Shown: piece after piece, positions 1 through 10,327 of the stretch
Position numbering within the stretch: position 1 is the first letter of the stretch
Layout of the letters: the number at the start of each line of letters is the position of its first letter
NCBI GenBank assembly: GCA_024291935.2
Contig: CM044312.1
Location: 1,904,501 to 1,968,500 of the forward strand
Direction of reading: 5' to 3'
Length of the DNA stretch: 64,000 bases
DNA from: Okapia johnstoni
Lineage: Eukaryota > Chordata > Mammalia > Artiodactyla > Giraffidae
Notes under the pieces: generated by a model
What the model was told of the DNA's origin: nothing
The model's database searches: none
Seen by the model: only the letters and a program-made list of their open reading frames with translations
Program-made: the position numbers and the translations under genes

Positions 1-344
1 GACATTCACATACACCAGTAGTTAGAGGTGGTCATCGCCAAGCTTTGAAACAATGACCTTGAACCACATTGCACTGTCTTCAAGAAAAGTCATTCAGAAT
101 CCATTCAGCAAACTTTGCTCACTGTGTAGTGACCCGGAGAAGAATAAAGAGCCGCTCCTTGCTAATTCTGGGTAAACATTCTGGGTATGCTGCTAGTTAT
201 GCCATTTCTCTACTTTCGAGGTCCACACATCCAGTTATTATTTCAGGATCTTCAGCAATATTTGAGAATATGATCAAACTACTGCACAATTGCTCTCATC
301 TCACATGCTAACAAAGTATCGCTCAAAATTCTCTAAGCTAGGCT

Positions 345-1574
345 TCAACAGTGTGTGAACCCAGAACTTCCAGGTGGTCAATCTGGATTTAGAAAAGGCA
401 GAGGAACCAGAGATCAAACTGCCAACATCTGCTGGGTCATAGAAAAAGCAAGAGAATTCCAGAAAAACATCTACTTCTATTTCATTAACTACACTAAAGC
501 CTTTGATGACTGTGTGGATCACAACAAACTGTGGAAAATTCTTTTTTTTTTTTTTTGAAAATTCTTGAAGAAATGGAAATACCAGACCACCTTACCTGCC
601 TCCTGAGAAATCTGTATGCAGGTCAAGAAGCACCAGTTAGAACCAGACATGGAAAAACAGACTGGTTCCAAATTGGGAAAGAAGCACATCAAGGCTGTAT
701 ATTGTTACCCTGCTTATTTAAGTTATATGCAGAGTACATCATTTGAAATGCCGGGCTGGGTGAAGCACAAGCTGGAATCAAGATTGCTGGGAGAAATATC
801 AATAACCTCAGACATGCAGATGACACCACCCTTATGGCAGAAAGCAAAGAACTAAAGAGCCTCTTGATGAGGGTGAAAGAGGAGAGTGAAAAAGCTGGCT
901 TAAAACTCAACATTCAAAAAACCAAGATCATGGCTTCCGGTCTCATCACTTCCTAGCAAATAGATGGGAAAACAGTGACAGACTTTATTTTCTTGGGCTC
1001 AAAAATCACTGCAGATGGTGACTGTAGCCATGAAATTAAAAGACACTTACTCCTTGGAAGAAAAGCTATGACAAACCTAGACAGCATATTAAAAAGTAGA
1101 GATGTTACTTTGCTGACAAAGGTCTGTCTAATCAAAGCTATGGTTTTTCCAGTAGTCATGTATGGATGTGAGAGTTGGACTATAAAGAAAGCTGAGTGCC
1201 AAAAAATTGATGCTTTTGAACCGTGGTGTTGGAGAAGACTCTTGAGAGTCCCTTGGACTGCAAGGAGATCCAACCAGTCCATCCTAAAGGAGATCAGTCC
1301 TGAATATTCATTGGAAGGACTGATGCTGAAGCAGAACCTCCAATATTTTGGCCACCTGGTGCAAAGAACTGACTCGTTAGAAAAGCCCATGATACTGGGA
1401 AGGATTGAAGGCAGGAGGAGAAGGGGACAACAGAGGATGAGATGGTTGGATGGCGTTACCGACTCGATGGACATGTTTGAACAAGCTCTGGAAGTTGGTG
1501 ATGGACAGGGAAGCCTGGTGTGCTGCAGTCCATGGGGTCGCAAAGAGTTGGACATGACTGAGCAACTGAACTGA
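345..1574 (+). pseudogene. BovB reverse transcriptase ORF remnant, broken
   Basis: The ORF would encode the reverse transcriptase and C-terminal region of the BovB replicase, which copies BovB RNA at a nicked genomic target. The fingers/palm region is readable at 355-540 (GFRKGRGTRDQTANICWVIE), then the frame is broken by a T-run at 544-556. It resumes at 557-746 in another frame (LLRNLYAGQE, then HQGCILLPCLFKLYAEYI, motif B). The catalytic YADD box at 813-824 reads HADD, so the Tyr is lost while both Asp remain. A 199-residue block at 975-1574 is uninterrupted and covers the C-terminal third. A stop also lies near 955. This cannot make an active enzyme. Confidence 0.9.
534..566. repeat. T13 tract flanked by a 10-bp direct duplication
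   Basis: GAAAATTCTT occurs at 534-543 and again at 557-566, with 13 T between (544-556). Intact BovB copies have only one GAAAATTCTT here, followed directly by AAAGAG, so the T-run plus one copy are an insertion. Read on the minus strand it is a poly(A) tail between target-site duplications. Confidence 0.85.
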
Positions 1575-1647
1575 CTGACTAATGATCCTATTGTATCAAA
1601 ATATACTTCAGTAGAAAAGATAATTATTTCCTAGGGTTCTTTCTCAA

Positions 1648-1855
1648 TTCTCTGGTGGCTCGATGGTAAAGAATCTGCCTTCTTTACTCTATGTAGGAGA
1701 TCTGACCTGGATCCCTGGTCAGAAAGATCCCCTGGAGAAGGGAGTGGCTACTCACTCCAGTATCCTTGCCTGGAGAATCCCCTGGACAGAGGAGCCTGGT
1801 GGAATACAGTCCATGGGGTCACAGAGTTAGACATGACTGAGCAACTATCACTACA
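1648..1855 (+). mobile_element. Bov-tA SINE
   Basis: The tRNA-derived head (TGGCTCGATGGTAAAGAATC, the Pol III A-box region) is followed by the BovB-derived body ending GGGTCACAGAGTTAGACATG and ACTGAGCAACT. The head is diverged and carries a CTTTACTCTATG segment in place of the usual TGCAATGCAGG, so the internal promoter is probably inactive. Confidence 0.88.
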
Positions 1856-1857
1856 CT

Positions 1858-3250
1858 ATCTTATTTTATTTAGATCTTGATTACCCAAGATCCTTTTGAG
1901 TCCTTCACACTGGATCTTGTTTTGTACCAAAGGTTACATGGATTTAAAATCCTTCAATAGCTGGTTTTGTTCAGAGAGAATGTCAAGTACTCTAAGTCAT
2001 GAAAGATCTGGCATTGTCTTAAAATTCCTTAAATAGGATGGCTACCCAAGACATGGTGAGACCTCTGACACACTGGGAATGGTTCTCCGGATAGAGAATT
2101 GAGAAAAAGCCGACGAGACTGGAAAGCTTTAGAACGAGGAAGTGGATGTGAACTCAGCGGAGAGTCTGGGGTCCTGCGGACAATTCGCTCTGCTTCCTGC
2201 CTCCATCCCCATCTGTATCATTGCCCTTCACTCTCAAGGATGCCGCAGCCACTGCTGACTTGTCATTTCCCGGGCCAAGATGTCCATTTAGTGTGTACTC
2301 AGAGTGCATCTTTGCTGCCTGCTCACGGGCTGAGGCTGAGGGGTGGCTCACATTGCAAGCCCTGCTCCCAGGCTCAGGATTCTTCTGGGAAGGCGTCCTG
2401 CACAGAGCACCATGTGAGAAGCTGCCCAGCACCAGCCGGAGGCATGGAAATCAAAATGTGGGAAATTCACTTTTCTTTGAGAGACTGCCAAACACTTGAC
2501 CTTGTTCTTGAGTTTCTCAGAGCAAGCATGCCTTGAGTCCCAGCTTTTCGAATCAACCTGTCTCTCTAGTTTGTCTAGAATGTAGCAGTGTAGGAGGATG
2601 CTCGCTCATCTTTGTACACATCATAAACCTGTCCTTAAGGAGTGTCCAGCAATCTGGCAAGAATAGTTTGCATCTCCAGGTTCATTTCTGTAAAGAAAGG
2701 TACCTGGTCTTTCCCCACAGGGATCGAAGGAGAGAATGGGATTCCTGGTGTGGTGTAAGACACCCGGTCACCAGAGTTACATTCGTCAGAAAACGTATCA
2801 AGTGGATGGTGGAAAATGCAAATGTGGGCACCATAGTGAAATTTTGGTGCTCCCTGATTAAAAATTGATGTGAGAAACTGTAGAGGAAAACTCATGGATT
2901 TATCACAGAATATCCTGAAGTGACAACTAGATGCAGTAAAAGGAAAGTCTTTGGAGACGATCTCAGGGATCTAAGATCACGTGTGTGGACAAGAGGCTGC
3001 AGAGCCTCAGGCCTGAAACATGACAGTGGACGGAAGGCGCCCCATGACCGAGAAGCCGGGAGACGGAGCTGGGCTGGGACCGAGGGAGGACCTGGACCTA
3101 GAGTGCTGGTGTGGACTTGAGAGGAGGGTGTGAGTCACACGGAGTTGCTCACACCCGCCAGGCCATGGGAGCAGCCTGGGGGTCTGCTGGTGGATGGAGG
3201 GAGGAGATGGGTGTGCATCACATGCGTGCACACTCTGTGTGTGTCTATGT
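1858..3250. other. No recognisable gene or recent repeat
   Basis: I see nothing assignable here. The DNA is of moderate to high GC content, with ORFs of up to 145 residues (2099-2536) that overlap ORFs on the other strand and match no family I recognise. No young SINE or LINE interrupts it. Confidence 0.5.
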
Positions 3251-3254
3251 CAGG

Positions 3255-3600
3255 TAACATGCGAGAACCTGCGGGGCATTACGCCATGTGAAATAAACCA
3301 GACAGAAGCTGCATGATCTCGTTTATAGCTGGGACCCGAAGAAGTCAGATACGTGGGGGATGAGAGCAGAGCCGTGGTCGCCTGGGGCGGAGGGCATGGC
3401 GAGAGGTTGGCCACAGGGCCTGGGGTGGCCGCTGTGCAGGAGGAGGGGGTCGAGGGGGTGGTGTGGGGCCTGGGGACCCCTGCGAGGGACCCTGCGCTGA
3501 CGCTGGGTGACGGGCTGCATTTCCTGTGCCCTGTCGCACACACGGAGTCCCAGCCGTGTGAGAAGATGGTTGCCGATGAGTCAGTGTGCTCACGTCACTG
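3255..3600 (+). mobile_element. Old L1 3' end remnant
   Basis: Phrases such as ATGTGAAATAAACCAGACAG and GCATGATCTCGTTTATAGC, followed by a GGTTGCC-like, G-rich tract, match the end of ORF2 and start of the 3' UTR in old mammalian L1 elements. The downstream part is too GC-rich and diverged to bound precisely. Confidence 0.5.
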
Positions 3601-3619
3601 TGTGTGTGTCCAGATCACC

Positions 3620-3739
3620 GTGTCATAGACCCTCAGTGTATACGTGTCATAGACTCTCAGTGTATATGTGTCATAGACCCTCAGTGTATACGTGTCATAG
3701 ACCCTCAGTGTATACGTTTCATAGACCCTCAGTATATAC
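3620..3739. repeat. 24-bp minisatellite, five copies
   Basis: Five head-to-tail units begin at 3620, 3644, 3668, 3692 and 3716. The unit reads GTGTCATAGACCCTCAGTGT followed by ATAC. Units 1, 3 and 4 are identical, unit 2 has two changes and unit 5 has two. Because 24 is divisible by 3, the array is open as an octapeptide repeat (CHRPSVYT), but this is not evidence of coding. Confidence 0.97.
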
Positions 3740-3767
3740 GTTTTTATTTTTAAAAGCTCCACTGTTC

Positions 3768-3980
3768 TCTATACTTGTGGTTGCCGAGGGAGTGGGGGGC
3801 TGAGGAGGGAAGGAGTGGGGCTTGGATTAGCAGATGCCAGCTCTGATTATAGGATGGACAGAGAACAAAGTCCTGCTGCACAGCACGGGGAACTGCAGTC
3901 AGCATCCTGTGATAGATCGAAAAGAAGGAACAAGACCCAAAACAAAACACTGTGCTCAGCTTCAAAATAAAAGGATTTCA
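3768..3980 (+). mobile_element. Cetartiodactyl L1 3' UTR end
   Basis: The segment holds the recognisable order GGTTGCC, GGATTAGCAGATGC, AACAAAGTCCTGCTGCACAG, CACGGGGAACT and AGCATCCTGTGATAGA, which is the terminal 3' UTR of an L1 subfamily common in cetartiodactyls. It may be the continuation of the L1 end at 3255-3600, separated by the expanded minisatellite. Confidence 0.75.
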
Positions 3981-3989
3981 GGTACAGCA

Positions 3990-4900
3990 AACCTACCCAC
4001 CTATTCGAGAATCCACATCTTTAAATATCCCTATAACAACCTATAAGGCAGTTTTTTTTTCTCAGTGTGTTAATAAAGTATTTCAGTGTCTGTATCAGTC
4101 TTGACTTGATAGGGGACAAATAAACCCACAGGACTAGACATATTCCACACTTACTGCTCCCGCAGCAGCTCAAGGGTCTGAGCGTCTCGGAGTCCCTGCA
4201 GCCCCGCTCTTGTTGGAGGCTGAGCCACGCTCACAGGTGGTGAGAGGTGGCATGTGGGTGAAGTTCGCTGGCACAGACATGAACCTCAGAGCAGTCAAGG
4301 AGCGACTCCGGGCAGTGAATGACAGTCACTGAAAGCCAAACTCACAGGTCAAGCATGTGCAGAATTAAAGCTGTTTTGAAGGACTGAAATCATTTCTTCG
4401 ACACCTTTGGCAAAAACAAATTGAAAAAAATCACAACATACACTGTAAATAGTAGCAGTTTAAAAAGAGCCAGGTAAAAACGAACACATAGATTTCCAGA
4501 ATAATCAAAAGGCACATTATTGGTATTTCCAACACCCAATCACCATCTGCGAGGAGGGTGAGATTCCCTTTAAAGGGCGTCAGAATTCTGGGCACGTCCC
4601 CAAATACCAGCTCTCGGAAGCAAAGCAAATACGAGAACCGGGACTGTCAGAGCAGTCTCCTCTCTGCAGCTGGAGGGTAGACATAAGCCGGGTCCTTCTC
4701 GGCTGTGGCGCCGTCCTTCCTGTGATGGCGCGGAAATTACTGCCTGTCTGTCCCTGCACCTCCTTTTTGTTTTTTCAAGGATAGCGAGGCACCTAAATGT
4801 AAGGGGGTTAAACCAGAAGACACGGATGGGAGATCCAACCTGATGAACATCCATGTGTATTTCTACAGATAGAAATACAGTAAGATCGTAAATCCCATGT
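3990..4900. other. No recognisable gene
   Basis: An apparently unique stretch. It contains a short T tract near 4050 and an AT-rich part near 4400-4520. I see no repeat family, splice-bounded exon or RNA gene. Confidence 0.45.
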
Positions 4901-4903
4901 GTG

Positions 4904-5116
4904 CTAGGCTGCTTAGTCGTGTCTGACTCTTTGCGACCCCATAGACTGTAGCCCGCCAGGCTCCTCTGTCCCTGGGATTCTCCAGGCAAGAACACTGGAG
5001 TGGGTTGCCATGCCCTTCTCCAGGGGATCTTCCCGGCCCAGGGATTGAACCCATGTCTCTTATGACTCCTGCATTGACAGGCAAGTTCTTTACCACTAGT
5101 ACTACCTGGGTAGCAC
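4904..5116 (-). mobile_element. Bov-tA SINE, reverse orientation
   Basis: The body reads GCTTAGTCGTGTCTGACTCT and CCAGGCTCCTCTGTCC in reverse orientation, and the tRNA-like head lies at the right end (TTCTTTACCACTAGTACTAC). The head carries an insertion near TTATGACTCCTGCATTGACA typical of one Bov-tA subtype. Confidence 0.92.
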
Positions 5117-5119
5117 CTT

Positions 5120-5944
5120 AAAGCCATAGGTTCTGCCTCCTTTTTTTTTAACATCTGAGAGTTTGTGAGGAAACCAACTAAAATTGGGAATAGAAAACAT
5201 CAACCCTCCAAGAAGCAAAGGGCACGTGGGTGGGGGTTGGGGACCGTGGGAAGACTTTGACCTGAGAACATCTACCTCCAGACTTTCTTGAAGTGATTGT
5301 CATGACAACATTTCCCGGGATAGCTTCACTTTAGTTCGCTGTAGGACACCGTCTTCTATCGTCAGCATGGAGATGAGGTTGGGTGACGCAGAGAGGGAGG
5401 GAGGGGCCCCGCCGCAGGCGCTGGCTCGTCCGGGCCCAGGCTGAAAGGTTCTGGGAACACGCAGGAGATGGACGTACCTGGCCGTCCTGGGGGCTGTAGG
5501 GAGCATCCCAGAGGAGATGGCAGGACAATTTCCAAGGGCAAGTGGAGATTCACAGGGCGCTGGGAGCAGGAGGCGTGCGTGCACACACGTGTGTACTTGT
5601 GCGGCCACATGGAGAGGGACTGGGTGAAGCTCAGGCCCAGGGACGGCAGGTCCAGCAGTGACAGGCAGTCAGTACCAAGAAACGAAGCGGGGTAGGGCAG
5701 GCTGCTCGAGCCGGGCCTTGGGAGCCCAGGAGCCTCTGAAGGATAGTTGGTACCGGGGGGCTGCCAAGGGCAAAGTGGCCCTTGAGTGGCCTCTTCTGAT
5801 GGGTATTTGTCAAGGGTCATAAGACTAGAGAGAAAGAGGGAGAGAGACAGATGGACAGACAGACGTTGATGAGCTGACAGACTAGTGGACAGTGACGTCA
5901 CCCCCAGAGTCAGAGCACTGATTCTCTGTGATTTGTGTGGGTTT
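5120..5944. other. No recognisable gene; short purine-rich tract
   Basis: The interval is GC-rich around 5390-5700 with competing ORFs on both strands (up to 179 residues on the minus strand). A GA-rich tract lies at 5827-5866. No family is recognisable. Confidence 0.45.
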
Positions 5945-5953
5945 AAGTTAAGT

Positions 5954-6148
5954 CTGGGCTTCCCCGGTGGCTCAGCTGGTAAAGAATCCGCCCGCAGTGC
6001 AGGAGACCTGGGTTCGATCCCTGGGTTGGGAAGATCCCCTGGAGGAGGGCATGGCTACCCATCCAGTATTCTGGCCTGGAGAATCCCACGGACCGTATAG
6101 TCCATGGGGTGACAAAGAGTCGGACGCGACTGAGCGACTTTCACTTTC
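5954..6148 (+). mobile_element. Bov-tA SINE with target-site duplication
   Basis: A full head and body run from GGGCTTCCCCGGTGGCTCAG to GAGCGACTTTCACTTTC. The B-box GGTTCGATCCC is intact. The 9-bp duplication AAGTTAAGT flanks it at 5945-5953 and 6149-6157, which fixes the insertion ends. Confidence 0.95.
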
Positions 6149-6159
6149 AAGTTAAGTTC

Positions 6160-7325
6160 CGTAGGTAACTTCCTTCCATCATTAGACTGGAACCATTTTT
6201 TTAACCCACCTTCTGAATATTAACCAGCTGTGACTTTTCTTTCTGGGACTTGAAAAAATTACTTGACTGTGAAGGACTTAAAAGCCTGAGAATCTTGTCT
6301 AGAAGGTGGGTGTGAACGTGCTGTGTCCGAGTTGGTTAGAGGAGTGACCGGTCAGCTCAGCCTCTCGCCTGGTCTCCACGTGTTCCACAGTGTCCCAGAC
6401 AATGCATCCAGCACCTTCCCATTTTAATAACGTGTGTATTATCTTTCATTAAGAAAATTTTCAAACATAAAGAAATAATAAAGAGACTAGAACAGTAAAC
6501 GTTGAAATACCTGTGACCTGCATGGCTATGTCTTCTTCAGCTGCGTCTCTGCGTGACATTTTGGAGTCAGTTTAGACATACTGATAATTTATCCCCGATC
6601 TCAGTAGGCACCTCTAAAATACAGGCACAGTTTCCCTCATACCCACAGCGACAAACACCTACCATGAGTAATACTAGCTCCCTGGTGCCTTCTGTTACCT
6701 GACCGACATGAGTTCTCCCTGTGCCTTCAATGTGTGTTTTACAGCTGGTTTCCCCAAATCAGGAGGCAGTTGGAGTCCTCAGGCCGGAGGTCAGATCGCT
6801 CTCAACCGTCGCCTCCCTCATTTTCCCCCGTGACGACTTAAGAGGCGTGATTTCATTTCCAGTGATAAAGGGCCGCATGGATAAGATAGCCTACTCCCAT
6901 TACTGCGATAATCAGACCACCCCCAAACAGCAGCTGACCGATGAGTTCCCTTTCTCTTTCCTTTGCCCTGACAGGGCCAGACATGCTCTTACGTCTCACA
7001 GCAACAGGAGCCCGGAGCCTGAATGACCCAAAAAACAGAGTCCGGCTCCCTGAGTGACAAGAATGCCTGTCCTGTGGGTTAATCACCACAGGTAGCTGCT
7101 CACTGGGCCATAGACCAGTCAGGGCTAAAGCACGTAAAATGTGCAAAAGATGTTTAGCATCCAAGTAGCATAGATAATATAGGATAGTGTGGAAACTGTA
7201 TTTTAGTGCATGTAAAGGAAATTCACATAGATTTAGGAATTTACTAAATAAACTAATATGTTAAGCTGAGTTTAATTATCACTAATTGTTAAATCATTAA
7301 TATTAGAGAATCAATTATCATTATT
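6160..7325. other. Mostly unassigned; possible very old L1 end
   Basis: At 6435-6680 the phrases AAATTTTCAAACATAAAG-like and GGCACCTCTAAAATACAGGC loosely resemble an old L1 (L1M/L1ME-type) 3' region. The block at 6840-7170 is well preserved in base composition but I cannot assign it. A 103-residue minus-strand ORF there has no recognisable family. Confidence 0.35.
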
Positions 7326-7327
7326 TT

Positions 7328-7772
7328 TTAAACTTTTATTTTGTATTGGATACAGCCGATTATGGGCTTCCCTGGTGGCTCAGACAGTAAAGAATGTGCC
7401 TGCAGTGCAGGAGACCCAGGTTCAATCCCTGGGTTGGGAAGATCCCCTGGAGAAGGGAATGGCAACCCACTCCAGTATTCTTGCCTGGAGAATTTCATGG
7501 ACAGAGGAGCCTGGGGGAGCTAAAGTCCACGGGGTCACAAAGAGTCAGGCATGACTGAGTGACTAACACTTCACTTTTCATAGCTGATTAACGATGTTGT
7601 AATAGTTTCAGGCGAACACTGAAGGGGCTCAGCCATACAAATACATGTATCCATTCCCCCCCGAAGCCCCCTCCCACCCAGGCTGCCAAATAACACTGAG
7701 CACGGTTCCATGTGCTGCACAGAAAGTCCTTGTCGGTGTCCATTTTAAATACAGCAGTGTGTAAGAATCACC
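7328..7772 (-). mobile_element. L1 3' end, antisense, split by a SINE
   Basis: Left piece 7328-7362 (TTTTATTTTGTATTGGATAC) and right piece 7580-7772 (ACGATGTTGTAATAGTTTCA, TACATGTATCCATTC, CAGCAGTGTGTAAG) are consecutive parts of the reverse-complemented bovid L1 3' UTR. A Bov-tA sits between them. Confidence 0.8.
7363..7579 (+). mobile_element. Bov-tA SINE inside an L1 3' end
   Basis: The SINE is complete from GGGCTTCCCTGGTGGCTCAG to TGAGTGACTAACACTTCAC. Imperfect duplications flank it: ATACAGCCGATTA at 7350-7362 and CATAGCTGATTA at 7579-7590. Confidence 0.92.
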
Positions 7773-7846
7773 AATTCTTCTAGTTAATTAATTAAATAAT
7801 AAATTATTTTAATCTGATGGTTTAATGTTAATTTTAATATAAAAAG

Positions 7847-8307
7847 TTCCATCTAGTCAAAGCTATGGTTTTTCCAGTAGTCATGTATGGATGTGAGAGT
7901 TGGACCATAAAGAAAGCTGAGCACTGAAGAATTGATGCTTTTGAACTGTGGTGTTGGAGAAGACTCTTGAGAGTCCCTTGGAGTGCAAGGAGATCCAACC
8001 AGTCCATCCTAAAGGAGATCAGTCCTGAATATTCTTTGGAAGGACTGATGCTGAAGCTGAAACTCCAATACTTTGGCCACCTGATGGGAAGAACTGATTG
8101 ATTTGAAAAGAGGCTAATGCTAGGAAAGACTGAAGGCAGGAGGAGAAGGGGTTGACAGAGGTTGAGATGGCTGGATGGCATCACCGACTCGATGGACATG
8201 AGTTTGAGCAAGCTACAGGAGTTGGTGATGGACAGGGAGGCCTGGCGTGCTGCAGTCCATGGGGTCGCAAAGAGTCGGACAAGACTGAGCGACTGAACTG
8301 AACTGAA
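7847..8307 (+). mobile_element. BovB 3' fragment
   Basis: The fragment covers the BovB C-terminal coding region (VMYGCESWTIKKAEH-type translation) to the TGAACTGAACTGAA tail. In-frame stops occur, including one in place of an Arg codon near 7925 and another near 8154. It is a dead 5'-truncated copy. Confidence 0.93.
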
Positions 8308-8579
8308 TCCTAATACATTAATTCACAAATAAGTTAGTATAAATTTAGAAATTTAGCATGGATTTGAGGATTTTATAAGGCTTTTGTACTAGATGGCATG
8401 TGTTTTTCAGCTGAAATGTTTACCTGAGCCAGATTTCAGTTCTCAGCTGAGATTTTGTACTTTTGGGGTTTTCATCTCATCAGATTTACACGGCCCCTTT
8501 ATTTCCCAAGGAGCTTGTCTGACTTGACTGAACTACAGTCCTCCTTTAATATTAAGAAAGAGAAAATCAACAAGATGCA

Positions 8580-8765
8580 GTTTTGTTAAGATGTCAGTTC
8601 TTCCCAGTTTAATCTACAGATTCAACAAGGCCAGTCAAAACCCCAGCACGTTACTTACTGGGCATCAACAGACAGATGCTCAAGTCTGCGTAGAGAGATG
8701 CAAGCCCAGAGTAGCCAGTGCAACCTGGAAGAAGCACCAGGCTGAGCACTTAGGCTGCCAGCCCC
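8580..8765 (+). mobile_element. Old L1 ORF2 fragment
   Basis: TGTTAAGATGTCAGTTCTTC, ATCTACAGATTCAACAAGGC and TCAAAACCCCAGCA match the L1 ORF2 region that encodes the KMxxLPKLIYRFNxIP motif. The later AGAGTAGCCAGTGCAACCTG matches the following RIAxAxL region. It is too diverged to be coding. Confidence 0.65.
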
Positions 8766-8908
8766 CCAGGTGTCTCATGTTTTGAACCGTCAGGCCTTGT
8801 ACATAGGTGATCTCACAGCGCTGTGCTTGTGTGGCGTGACCATTGCCGCTGCCATCTTTATGGTTGTCTGGAGGCGATGCACACACACGTAGGGTGACCT
8901 GTGACCAT

Positions 8909-8980
8909 CCCAGCTCTCTTTCTGCAGTAAACCCCAGCTCTCTCTCTGCGGTAAATCCCAGCTCTCTTTCTGCAGTAAAG
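8909..8980. repeat. 24-bp tandem triplication
   Basis: Three consecutive 24-bp units start at 8909, 8933 and 8957. The unit begins CCCAGCTCTCTTTCTGCAGT and ends AAAC/T/G. Units 1 and 3 differ only in the last base, while unit 2 has three further changes. It is unrelated in sequence to the 24-bp array at 3620-3739. Confidence 0.95.
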
Positions 8981-8984
8981 TTCC

Positions 8985-9760
8985 GCTTGAGGAGTGTGAC
9001 TCCTGGTGCAGATTTGGGAGCTCCCGTCCCTTCTGTGAAATGAAGCGTTCCTTCTGTGTCCGTAACACGTAACTGACCTTGGTCTTGAGACTTGGCTGTT
9101 GGTTTTAAAGGCTCCACTGTCCAAAAATTAGGGAGAACTGATAACAGCGCTAAGGACACAATTTATCAAAAAATCGGTTCAGTGTCCTTTGCCAAAGCTT
9201 CTCAAGATACTGTAATTCCAAGAAACATGAAATTTTAGCATTCTCAGTAAGAGACACACTGACACTCTATTTCAACGGTCACTTCTCTAAACTGTGATGA
9301 TTCCACTGGGACGCAGTGTCCTCATTGCCTTATGAGGACAGTGGGCTCCCTTTCCAGACACCTGGTCCCGCCTCCTCCACTGGTCATCGTGTCCTTGGGC
9401 CGGTCACCATCCGTCTGGGTTCTGACTCCACTTCGATTACAAACGAGGGCGGGGTCTCTAGCTGACCTGAAGGCCCCTTCTGATCTCCACTTCCATCTGT
9501 GAATACTTACAGATGATTTAAGTTCACTTGCATTTATTTCCTCCCCCTCAGGTTCCCCTTTGATGCTTTATTTCAGAGGCTGTACACCGAAGTCCAGAGG
9601 CTTGCACCCTCTTGTCCTTCCACACACACGCAGAGCCACTCTGAAATCCCTGAAGATTTCAGATACAAAAGCAAGAACTACACACGTGTTAATTTTCCTC
9701 ATCACCACCGAGAACCACAGAGAACATAAATCCTGTGCTTGCTACTGAGTAAGTGATCAC
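8985..9760. other. No recognisable gene or repeat
   Basis: Apparently single-copy DNA. The only ORF of note is 62 residues (9560-9748) with no recognisable family. Confidence 0.45.
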
Positions 9761-9762
9761 CA

Positions 9763-9983
9763 GGGGTTCCCAGGCGGCGCAGTGGTAAAGAATCCTCCTG
9801 TCAATGCAGGAGACACAGGAGATGCAGGTTCAGTTCCTGGGTTGGGAAGACCCCTTGGAGAAGGGCATGGCAACCCACTCCAGTATTCTTGCCTGGGAAA
9901 TCCCATGGACAGAGGAGCCTGGCGGGTACGGTGCGTGGGGTCGCAGAGTCAGACACGACTGAGCGATTAAACAGCCACAACAA
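9763..9983 (+). mobile_element. Bov-tA SINE, longer-headed subtype
   Basis: The head has the extra GGAGACACAGGAGATGCAGG block of a longer Bov-tA subtype, and the body ends TCAGACACGACTGAGCGATT. A short AAGTGA on each side (9752-9757, 9984-9989) may be the target duplication. Confidence 0.9.
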
Positions 9984-9989
9984 AGTGAC

Positions 9990-10325
9990 AGCTCAGGAGG
10001 GAAGAATCGATCATCTCAGATGAAGCCATCGGGATGAAGGTGGATGACGGAAGGTTACAGCACGAGCAATCATGACACACGACACGGAGACCAGCAGACG
10101 CGGAGCTGGGCCCTGGGAGATGCCGAGGCTGTTTCCACTCCTGTCGGTCGCCTGGAGCCCTCATCCCAATGGGTGAAGCCTGGACTTGCACCTTCTGCCC
10201 AGGGTTAGCTGAGGTCAAGTCCCAAGTGGGGCTGGTGCTCTGGCAGCCCTGCACAGAGGCTACAATGATGCCCAGGGGGATGGCGCGCCCTGGACCCCTT
10301 GCTGCTGGACGGCCCTTTGATATCA
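9990..10325. other. Unassigned interval
   Basis: Moderate GC, no repeat or gene recognised. A 119-residue minus-strand ORF spans it but has no recognisable domain. Confidence 0.4.
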
Positions 10326-10327
10326 CA

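Larger units (their letters stand above)
268..1583 (+). mobile_element. BovB (RTE-clade) LINE, 5'-truncated
   Basis: This is the longest BovB in the window. It starts inside the reverse transcriptase region and runs through the C-terminal part of the ORF to the typical 3' end, where the sequence reads as GACTGAGCAACTGAACTGAC repeats. The endonuclease domain and 5' UTR are missing, which is the usual 5' truncation of target-primed insertion. Translated blocks with GFRKGRGTRDQ, KAFDDCVDHNKLWKIL and [20 protein letters not shown] identify the family. No clear target-site duplication was found, so the 5' boundary is approximate. A T-run insertion and several frame breaks show it is an old, dead copy. 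Confidence 0.93.

Noticed and set aside
953..1555. 200-residue minus-strand ORF in BovB
   Set aside because: It is the reverse-frame shadow of the BovB C-terminal ORF; similar shadows appear at every BovB copy here.
3620..3739. Regular direct repeats resembling a CRISPR array
   Set aside because: Units are contiguous with no unique spacers, and the DNA is mammalian; it is a minisatellite.
5954..6148. tRNA-like sequences with A- and B-boxes in many SINE heads
   Set aside because: They are tRNA-derived SINE heads that lack a complete cloverleaf and are followed by the BovB-derived body; none is a functional tRNA gene.
6840..7170. Possible endogenous retroviral or LTR fragment
   Set aside because: No TG...CA termini, primer-binding site, polypurine tract or retroviral protein is visible, so I left it unassigned.
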